A stretch of DNA of 64,000 nucleotides from Anas platyrhynchos. Its lineage: Eukaryota; Chordata; Aves; Anseriformes; Anatidae. This document shows, one piece after another, positions 56,560 through 64,000 of the stretch. The position numbers and the translations under genes are program-made. The number at the start of each line of letters is the position of its first letter. Within the stretch, counting starts at the first letter, position 1. The stretch lies in NCBI RefSeq assembly GCF_047663525.1, contig NC_092616.1, positions 2,455,501 to 2,519,500 on the forward strand, read 5' to 3'. The notes below the pieces were generated by a model. That model saw only the letters and a list, made by a program, of their open reading frames with translations, was not told the DNA's origin and searched no databases.

Positions 56560-57195
56560 AGGTGAGGGAGGGAAGCCCAGGGATCCCTTCAGACTGTTTC
56601 CCAGCAGGTTCTCCTGCAGCCCCAGGGCCATGTGCAGGGAGCCTGGTGGGGGGCAGAGCAAGGGAGGCCTTGGGCTGGGCCTCTGCTGCTGAGCTGGGCC
56701 GGGCTCCTGGGCCCAAGGGGAGCTCCTGGCAAGCGGGCAGCGCTGCAGAGAGACAGCTCTGCCCAGGAGCAGCTCCTCTGCACAGCGCAGCAGGCCTGGG
56801 GGCACTGCCTGCAGAGACACAGTGCTTAAAGGCAGGCAGAAGTGGCAGCATGCCCAGAGCTCCATGCAGGAGAAGACTTCCCAGCCCTGCAACCGGTAAG
56901 TCTCTGGCTGGAGGGCAATGCAGCCGCAGTTCCTGGAGGCAGGAGAAGCCGGGGGTGCAGGCAGGGGTGTCCAGGGCTGTGGTGCAGAGCAGGGTCCCTG
57001 CTGTGGCCCAGGGGCTGTGTGCCGGGGCAGGGCCTCTGCCGCCTGCCAGGCTCAGCACTCAGCCTGCCCGGGGAGCTGCCCAGGGCGCTGCGGGGAGAAG
57101 CTGCGGGTGGAAGGAGCCCCCCAGCAGGGCAGGGTCCTGCTACTGCTGGGAGGCTGCTGCCTGGCGCAGCCTGCTCACAGCTACACAGCACAACT
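56560..57195 (+). promoter_or_regulatory. OR promoter and exon 1 module, copy 5 (for OR at 58590)
   Basis: CCCAAGGG at 56712-56719, TTAAAG at 56826-56831, exon end 56895 with GTAAGT. The acceptor at 58579-58580 gives a 1685-base intron. Confidence 0.7.
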
Positions 57196-57439
57196 GGGTG
57201 TATAAAAGGGGACTTAGCAAGAGCTGGTTTAAGGAAAGGGATTTCAGCATCAGTCTCAGCTTTCCTGAGACTCCTGACCTTTCAGTTTTGTCTTATCTGG
57301 CTCAGTGGAAATAGAAATAAATACTGTTATTTCCAAGATGAGTCTGACACACTTAATCCATCCCATGGAAGGTTACAAGCAACCCTAGCAAGTTGCTTTC
57401 CTGCCCTTCAGCCCATAGAAAGCTCCACCACCACCCGTG

Positions 57440-57645
57440 CAGCGTCAGCAGGTTCTGTGGGAAGTAGTCTCTAGGACATGCCCTCAGCGAGCTGCCCCTG
57501 GGCAGAGCCCTGCTGCCAGGAGGTGTCTGCAGGGCAGAGCTGAGCACCCAGCGGGTGGGATGGGGGCTGTGAGCTGCAGGCAGGAGGCATTGGGACAGAG
57601 ACCCAGCTGCAGGCAGGGACAGCTGCAGGCAGCACATCCCTGGGC
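57440..57645 (+). promoter_or_regulatory. Conserved intronic block of OR6
   Basis: Same block as at 4178, with AGCTGCAGGCAG units. Confidence 0.45.
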
Positions 57646-58589
57646 TGGAAATGGCAGGACAGTGCGAACATAGTCTGGTACCTCCTTTTCCGACCTCAAG
57701 CCCACAGGAATCAGGATGTCTCATAACCTCATGAGTGGAACCTCCGGCAGAGCTGGCTCTCCTGAGATCCTTTCAGTCCCTCCCTGGCCTTGCCTCCCCT
57801 GGCAGAAGCCCTGGGCTGTTTCTCTTTGTTCCTTCATCTGCTGTTGCTGTTCTTGTTTTATGGCTTGCTGCAGGTCTGGCTTTCAGCTGCAGCTCTAGCA
57901 CTGACTTCTACCACACAGATGTGTCCATAGGAGGAAGGTGCCCAAAGTTCCCCTTAAAACCTGTGGGGCTCAGGGCAATGCAGTTTACGGGGCAGGAAAA
58001 ATCTGAATCGTCTTACAGGCAGTTCCTGAGGCCACAGTAATTGGGCCAGTGGACTGAGCCCTCAAGGACTCTGGCTGAGACGAGGGTAGATGGACAGACT
58101 GGCCAACCTCACTGCATGAAGGAGAGTGCCTATGTCTCAAGGGACTCAGAAGATCTCAGTTGGAATACCTGAAAAGTGCCGGGGTTTTCTTCCCTTAAGA
58201 AATGCTCCTGAGTATGACACAGCTAGCTGCAAGAAAGTAAACCACAAATTTTGGCAGTCAAGAGCATTCACAGTGGTAATGCTGTGAAGTCCACATACAT
58301 CAGAGATAGATTAAGCAGAGATCACTCCTATTTCTTATTTACCTAGACATGAAGGGAAAGCCTGACTCCTTCAGAGCCCACAGCAGAGCCCCCTGCTCCC
58401 AGTGGCACCCTTTACCACGATCACCAACTGGAGCTCAAGCAAGGGAGCAGAAAAAATGTCTCAGAAAGAGGAAAATCACTGTGGGGGATTTCAGAAAGAA
58501 GTGGAGCAGGTTTTTATCAAAGATGTCTTTCCTAATTATCATTGTCTTTTATTTTCCTGGGATTGTTCCCCTTTGTCCAGGAGGATCAG

Positions 58590-59549
58590 ATGTCCAACAG
58601 CAGCTCCATCACTGAGTTCCTCCTCCTGGCATTTGCAGACACACAGGAGCTGCAGATTCTATACTTCGTGCTCTTCCTGGGCATCTACCTGGCTGCCCTC
58701 CTGGGCAACAGCCTCATCCTCACCGCTGTAGCCTGCGACCACCACCTCCACACCCCCATGTACTTCTTCCTCCTCAACCTCGCCCTCCTCGACCTGGGCT
58801 GCATCTCCACCACTGTCCCCAAAGCCATGGCCAATTCCCTCTGGGACACCAGGGCTATCTCCTATCAAGGATGTGCTGCACAGGTCTTTTTGTTCCTCTT
58901 CTTGTTTTCAGTAGAGTATTCTCTTCTCACTGTCATGTCCTATGACCGCTATGTTGCCATCTGCAAGCCCCTGCACTACGGGACCCTCCTGGGCAGCAGA
59001 GCTTGTGCCCAGATGGCAGCAGCTGCCTGGGGCAGTGGGGTTCTCTGTGCTCTGCTGCACACTGCCAATACATTTTCCCTGCCCCTCTGCAGAGGAAATG
59101 CAGTGGACCAGTTCTTCTGTGAAGTCCCCCAGATCCTCAAGCTCTCCTGCTCACACTCCTACCTCAGGAATGCTTGGGTACTTATGATTGGTGCCTGTTT
59201 AGCGTCCATGTGTTTTGTTTTCATTCTTTTTTCTTATGTGCAGATCTTCAGGGCCGTGCTGAGGATGCCCTCTGAGCAGGGCCAGCACAAAGCCTTCTCC
59301 ACGTGCCTCCCTCACCTGTTTGTGGTCTCCCTGTTTGTCATCACTGGACTTTTTGCCTACATGAAGCCCTCCTCAATCTCCTTCCCAGCCCAGGACCTGA
59401 TGGTGTCATTTCTGTACTCAGTGGTGCCTCCAGCAGTGAACCCCCTCATCTACAGCATGAGGAACCAGGAGCTCAAGTGTGCCATTAGGAAAATGATTTC
59501 AGGGATGTTTCTGAAAAGTGATAAATTACCACTTTTTCTCCACAAATGA
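58590..59549 (+). CDS. Olfactory receptor, OR14-like (avian gamma-c), intact, 319 aa
   Basis: ATG at 58590 was chosen over an in-frame TTG at 58542, since the TTTGTCCAG acceptor ends at 58580. Motifs: MSNSSSITEFLLLAF, GN-equivalent LLGNSLIL (G41 to S after GN), LHTPMYFFLLNLALLDLG, MSYDRYVAICKPLHYG, SY, KAFSTCLPHL, NPLIYSMRN, C-terminus DKLPLFLHK shared with OR1. Its downstream 3' UTR and LTR also match OR1, whereas its leader matches OR5. Confidence 0.96.
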   Translation: MSNSSSITEFLLLAFADTQELQILYFVLFLGIYLAALLGNSLILTAVACDHHLHTPMYFFLLNLALLDLGCISTTVPKAMANSLWDTRAISYQGCAAQVFLFLFLFSVEYSLLTVMSYDRYVAICKPLHYGTLLGSRACAQMAAAAWGSGVLCALLHTANTFSLPLCRGNAVDQFFCEVPQILKLSCSHSYLRNAWVLMIGACLASMCFVFILFSYVQIFRAVLRMPSEQGQHKAFSTCLPHLFVVSLFVITGLFAYMKPSSISFPAQDLMVSFLYSVVPPAVNPLIYSMRNQELKCAIRKMISGMFLKSDKLPLFLHK

Positions 59550-59706
59550 CTTCCTGGGTATTTGTTTCATGATCACTATTGTTACATTTATCTTTGTTGT
59601 CATTCCCATTCATTAGTTTATTAGATTTATTTATTTTTAATATGTATATCTACTGTACACTGAGGAATTAAACTGCTTTTTTAGTACTCTCTCTTAGCAT
59701 CTGCTT

Positions 59707-59712
59707 AATAAA
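59707..59712 (+). terminator. Poly(A) signal AATAAA of OR6
   Basis: Context CATCTGCTTAATAAAACA, same as OR1. Confidence 0.6.
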
Positions 59713-59794
59713 ACAGGATCTCCCCAACAGACTGCCTGAAATCCTGCTTCTTCTTTCAAAGCTGATGCCAGATGCCAGTAACACGGCTGAGCAG

Positions 59795-60253
59795 TGTGGT
59801 GGTTTCACACCAATGGGCAGCTGAGCTCCAGCACATCACACTTATCACACTTTCACCCCCTCCTCAAAGGAGCAGCCGGAGAAAACAGAGTGGAAAGGGC
59901 TCCTTTTTTTTTTTTTTTTTTTTGAAGATACAGGTAGAAGGCTTACCATTTGCAGTCTTGGGCAAAACAGATTCAGTGTAGGGAGATTAAGATCACTTAC
60001 TGAGATTTAACTAACTGACTGGAGCAGTGAGGAACTAAAAACAAAAAGTTTCTCACTCTTTTCTCTCCCAGCTGCTGTTGTGTAGCAGCTTATTTTTTAC
60101 CCTTTCTTAAATATGTTTTCACAGAAATGCAAACACCATTGCTTATTGGCTTGAATCTGGCTTGCGGCGGGCCCCTAGTCTAACATGGGGCTGCTTCTGG
60201 GTTCTTCTCAAAGAAGCCACCCCTATGGCACTCTGCTACCAAAACCTTGCCAA
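59795..60253 (-). mobile_element. ERV LTR after OR6, internally deleted
   Basis: Starts TGTGGTGGTTTCACACC, contains a poly-T run (59905-59925), and ends near CAAAACCTTGCCA. Same insertion point as the LTR after OR1. Confidence 0.6.
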
Positions 60254-60284
60254 GTTAACTCACTACAGGAGGGATACAAATTTA

Positions 60285-60378
60285 ATCAGAAGGTTGGAGC
60301 ACCTCTTGTATTAAGAGAGTTTGAGAGGTGGGGATGTTCAGCCTGGAGAAGAGAAGTCTCTGGGGTGACCTCATTGCA
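60285..60378 (+). mobile_element. CR1 ORF2 scrap
   Basis: GGGGATGTTCAGCCTGGAGA then GGGGTGACCTCATTGCAGC, the [14 protein letters not shown] region. Confidence 0.7.
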
Positions 60379-60379
60379 G

Positions 60380-60435
60380 CTTTTCTTTTTTTTTTTTCTT
60401 TTTTTTTTTTCCTTTTTTTTTATAAAAAAAAAAGA
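60380..60435. repeat. Poly-T then poly-A low-complexity tract
   Basis: About 40 T-rich bases followed by a run of ten A. Confidence 0.85.
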
Positions 60436-60607
60436 CCCTTAAAGGGACCTTAAAGAGGTCTTTTTAAAAGTACTTTTTTAAAAATACTTTTCAGTACTTA
60501 AAAGGGTGAAGAGGGACTCCTTATTTGGCTATATGATGATAGGAAAAGGGGGAATAGTCTTAAAATAAAAGAATATAGATTGTTATTATACTTTGTAGGA
60601 AATTAAC

Positions 60608-61458
60608 CTGGCTGCCCTCCTGGGCAACGGCCTCATCCTCACAGCTGTAGCCTGCAACCACTGCCTCCACACCCCCATGATACCAGGGCCATTTCCTATG
60701 CAGGATGTGCTGCACAGGTCTTTTTCTTTTTCTTTTTAATGTCAGCAGAGTTTTTTCTTCTCACTGTCATGTCCTATGACCGCTACGTTGCCATCTGCAA
60801 GCCCCTGCACTACGGGAGCCTCCTGGGGAGCAGAGTTTGTGCCCAGATGGCAGCAGCTGCCTGGGGCAGTGGGGTTCGCTGTGCTCTGCTGCACACTGCA
60901 AATACATTTTCCCTGCCCCTCTGTGGAGGAAATGCTGTGGACCAGTTCTTCTGTGAAGTCCCGCAGATCCTCAAGCTCTCTTGCTCTGACTCCTACCTCA
61001 GGGAAATGGGGCTTCTCACATTTAGTGTTTTTGTTTTGTTTGGGGGGTGTTTTGCATTCATTTTGTTGCCCTATGTGCAAATCCTCAGGATCTGTTGCTC
61101 ATATTCCTACCTCAGGAATGTTTGGGTACTTATGATTGGTTTCTCTTTAGCATCCACATGTTTTATTTTCATTCTTTTCTCCTATGTGCATGGACAGCAG
61201 AAAGCCTTTTCCACGTGCCTCCCTCACCTGTTCGTGGTCTCCCTGTTTTTCAGCACTGCCATTTTTACCTACCTGAAGCCCCCCTACATCTCCTCCCCAT
61301 CCCTGGATCTGGTGGTGACAGTTTTGTACTCGGTGGTTCCTCCAGCCATAAACCCCCTCATCTACAGCATGAGGAACAAGGAGCTCAAGGATGCACTGCA
61401 GAAACTCATGAGTGGGTGTACATCAGAAGTAATGTCCTGCCTGTCTTCTCCTGAATAG
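60608..61458 (+). pseudogene. Olfactory receptor, OR14-like, deleted and chimeric
   Basis: Similarity begins within TM1 (LAALLGNGLILTAVAC); the N-terminus is missing. At about 60679 some 86 bases (TM2 to the first outer loop) are deleted, shifting frame into a TAA at about 60736. From 60739 a frame of 239 codons is open: MSYDRYVAICKPLHYG, then a TM5 like OR4 (SDSYLREMGLLTFSVF), then a second TM5 like OR6 (YLRNVWVLMIGFSLAS), then KAFSTCLPHL and NPLIYSMRN. The RAVLRMPSEQG loop is lost. Cannot fold as a seven-transmembrane receptor. Confidence 0.9.
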
Positions 61459-61595
61459 CACTGGTAATATAACTCATGCCATGCCAAACTTGTCTTTTGT
61501 TCTTGAGTGGGTTTTTTTGTTCGTTATTGGGGAGAGGGCCATCAACGTAATCCATATAAATTGTCATTGTTTATCCCACTCCTGTGTTTAAACAA

Positions 61596-61601
61596 AATAA
61601 A
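61596..61601 (+). terminator. Poly(A) signal of OR7 pseudogene
   Basis: AATAAA in GTTTAAACAAAATAAAGG, same class as OR4 and OR5. Confidence 0.5.
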
Positions 61602-62899
61602 GGAACCTGCACTGAAGAGTGTGTCTGAGATGCTTTTTCTGAGAATTTTGCTGGGGGTTCCATGGTAATGCCCATGGGTAGAAGTGGAAAGCAATAGAGT
61701 CCCATCAGAACAGCACTGCCAGGAAGCACCGGTGTTTGGTCTGTCTGGGGCAGCTCTTGCTCCATCTCCACACTCTCCTTCTGAGCCTTTTCTGTTGGCA
61801 TAAGCCTGATTGTTCCTGCAGCTTGGTCACAGTACTGCTGTGTGGCAATCCTGTGACCAATCCCACGGACAGGCAACGGGCATTTCTGTGACACAGCTGG
61901 CCTCCAGAACAGCATTTCCATCCCATAATGTGATTCAGCTCAGGGTAGCGCCTAGGGTTCAAGTTTTCCTTCACAGTTGCTGTCAAGAACATTGCAGTCC
62001 AGAAATGGATTCTAAAGGGGGACCTGGCTTTGCCTGTTTCTCCATGGGCTCAGGGTGAAGTGATCAGAGCCCCAGCTGGGTGTTTGAGGGCATGGGGACT
62101 CACTCAGGTGTTGCTTGTTGGTTTCCAGCACTCAGGCAGATGGTGAGGAGTCTCCAATTAACCTGCCTGGGGCACTACAACATGTGCTGGGGCTGGTGGC
62201 AGGTGAGCAGTTTTTGGAAGGAATCAGGAGAGCCCAGGGGAGCTGCAGGGACAGTGTGTCCCAGGGGGTCAGCAGTGAATGGAGCCCACAGAGCATGAGC
62301 CTCTTCCAGGTGGAGTCCCCCTGTGATAAAGTGTTATATCTGGATGTGAGCAGGAAAAGAAGAACCCCGTGACCCAGGGGACATAGCAGGAATGGGGAAA
62401 GAAGTCTGGTGAGCGAATGCGGAATGTGAATAGTGGAATGCCATAGGGTGCAGCACCCAAACACTTCTTGTGGCACTGGAAAGAAGGCAGGCTACCTCTG
62501 AGCACCCTCGACAGCCACAGAAGAGCTGGTGTGGGAAGCAGTCAGTGGAAGAGCCCTATGAGCTGTCTCTGCCTCCCAGCCTGCCCAGCACAGCCCTGCA
62601 GAGTGCCCCTGTGTCCCAGACACCACAGCCCCCTTGCTCTGTAAAGCAGTACCACCAGCTGGGGAGGTAGGGAGCATGGGGAGAGGGTGCAGGAATGGTT
62701 GGCCAGGCCAGCACAGGCGTGCTCCTTCCTGGGAAAGGCTCTCTGTTGAGGTGGGAAGTCCTCGGAGGAGAGTGGGGCCCCGTGTGTGTGCAGGGGATCC
62801 CTGGAAAGAGAAACCCCTGGGTACTTCTGCAGCTTGGAGCAGGCTGCCAGGGCTCGGCGGCAGCAGGATCTGCCTGAGGAGCTCCAGGACCAGGGCTCT
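61602..62899. other. Intergenic, nothing recognised
   Basis: No family-level similarity seen. Open frames up to about 120 codons in GC-rich text without motifs. Confidence 0.4.
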
Positions 62900-63560
62900 C
62901 AGCCCAGCTCAGAGAGGTGGTTTGTTCCTCCGCAGTGGGACACAGAATGTCTCAGTCAGAAGTCCAGATGTGCCTGGTACAGTTGAGGCTTCAGCATGCA
63001 CATAGTGTACATGTGCTGAGGTGAACCTGAGAGAGCACAAATGCCCTCAGCCAGTGTCCATTCCTCATGCTGTGGAGGGTTGGGAGAACGAAGGCTGGTC
63101 AGCCTCACCTCAGTCCCTGTGAAGGTGATGGGGCAAGCTTTTCCACAGCCACCTCCAGGCACTTGAAGGAAAAAAATAGGATTGCTGAACCTATAGGGGA
63201 GGGGACGGAAAGGGAAGCAAAGGGAAGAGAAGGTGCCTACCTGTCTTTAGCAAGGCCTTTGGCTTTGTCTCAAAGAATTCTTATAGCCAGAATGGTGCTA
63301 TGTGTATTTAACAAATTGGTGAGGCCGTGGGTGTGCCTGTTTGCTGGACAATCAGGCCCAGATATCATCCATGACACATAGTGCTGTCAGCCAGTTCTTA
63401 GCATCATCCCTCAGCGATCAGCACTTGGGGCAGCACTGCTGAATGTCGTTATTAACTCTCTGAACTACCGAATGGAGCACACTTTCATATCTTTTCTGGA
63501 TGGTGTCAAGGTCCGAGGAGCCCTTGATCAATCTTATCTATTTAGTCTACCTTGATCAGA
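62900..63560 (+). mobile_element. Old CR1-like fragment
   Basis: Inverted counterpart of 40550-41255 and 14440-14880, e.g. CAAGGCCTTTGGCTTTGTCT and CTCAGCGATCAGCACTTGGG. Confidence 0.5.
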
Positions 63561-64000
63561 AAAGTTGAAGAAGATAAAAATCAGAGTTCTCTTGGAACAT
63601 TTATTTGTTTAATGTGATTCAATGACCTGTCTTTCAGAGAGCTCTCTGAAGACATAGCAGGTAGAGGAAGAGGAAAAGGGAGAGAGGTAGAGGCAGAGAT
63701 ACATCTTGTGTTCCTATGACCACAGTAGATCCTGCAAAGAATGATTCCATATTTGAAGTAGTAGTAGAAAATTTACTTTATAAACTAAGGGTAGAAAATT
63801 TACTTGATAAGCTTACTTTTTTTTATCTCCCCAGGCCCTGGCACACAATGACGGTGCCGGGTGAATAAGTTGAGGTCTGTGGTGCCTCAGGAACTTAACA
63901 ACGAGTAGGAAGCCTCTGGTCAGCTCAATCTCTGGAGCTGAAACAGCTCTCAGCAGCAGTAACATGGCTGGGGACAAGGCCTGTGAGGTGACTGCTTCCT
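63561..64000. other. Right edge, no gene assigned
   Basis: A pyrimidine tract ending TCTCCCCAG at about 63834 could be a splice acceptor of an exon running to the edge. No protein family was recognised. Confidence 0.25.

Noticed and set aside
1-64000. tRNA, rRNA, CRISPR, bacterial operons, immune or defence systems
   Set aside because: Looked for on both strands and not seen. The window is vertebrate.

Overview
The window is bird genomic DNA. It carries a tandem and inverted cluster of olfactory receptor (OR) genes of the avian gamma-c (OR14) type. The repeats are bird-specific: many 5'-truncated CR1 LINEs in both orientations, ERVL-type long terminal repeats (LTRs) beginning TGTGGTTTAACC or TGTGGTGGTTTTAC, and coding-poor intergenic DNA. 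The species cannot be told from the sequence. No prokaryotic feature, CRISPR array, tRNA or rRNA was seen.

Genes. Four OR coding exons are intact: 5094-6050 (+), 23232-24191 (+), 47329-48273 (-) and 58590-59549 (+). Three are broken: 18326-19280 (-) has a 1-base frameshift, 31941-32861 (+) has no start codon, and 60608-61458 (+) is a deleted chimera with two fifth membrane segments. A 74-base N-terminal OR scrap lies at 45172-45245 (-). The left edge holds four or more exons of a CCDC81-like gene (HU-domain, coiled-coil family) on the minus strand. Orphan copies of its first exon lie at about 28.6 kb, 37.2 kb and 54.6 kb, and a piece of its first intron lies inverted at 6.6 kb.

Regulatory layout. 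Each of the four intact ORs, plus the start-less OR at 31.9 kb, has a GC-rich, almost identical block of about 630 bases some 1.3-2 kb upstream. Each block has a CCCNNGGG (Olf-1/EBF-type) site, a TTAAAG box, and a splice donor whose exon end lies exactly 70 bases from the start of the TTAAAG. A 3' splice acceptor lies just before the ATG of the intact genes. I read this as the OR promoter with a short non-coding first exon. A second conserved block lies in the intron. The frameshifted OR at 19 kb has lost its promoter block.

Region by region. 0-3 kb: CCDC81-like gene (-) with cAMP-response-element (CRE) motifs. 3.3-6.3 kb: OR1 module. 6.3-11.4 kb: LTRs, CR1, an orphan OR 3' UTR and a solo LTR. 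11.4-18 kb: CR1 remnants and duplicated non-coding DNA. 18.3-19.7 kb: OR2 pseudogene (-). 19.7-24.2 kb: OR3 module (+), preceded by an ERVL fragment. 24.2-28 kb: LTRs and CR1. 28-33 kb: orphan CCDC81 exon and OR4 module. 33-45 kb: duplicated flanks with nested CR1s, then a mostly unique stretch (41.7-43.8 kb). 45-53 kb: inverted OR5 module and an ERVL remnant. 53-61.6 kb: CR1, orphan CCDC81 exon, OR6 module and OR7 pseudogene. 61.6-64 kb: little of note.

The main structural finding is a compound unit repeated three times (1-6 kb, 28-33 kb, 54-59.7 kb). In it a CCDC81-like 5' end on the minus strand faces an OR promoter and gene on the plus strand. Copies then diverged by insertion, deletion, inversion and exchange. 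All functional statements are inference from sequence and known families. No search or alignment software was run; comparisons were made by eye.
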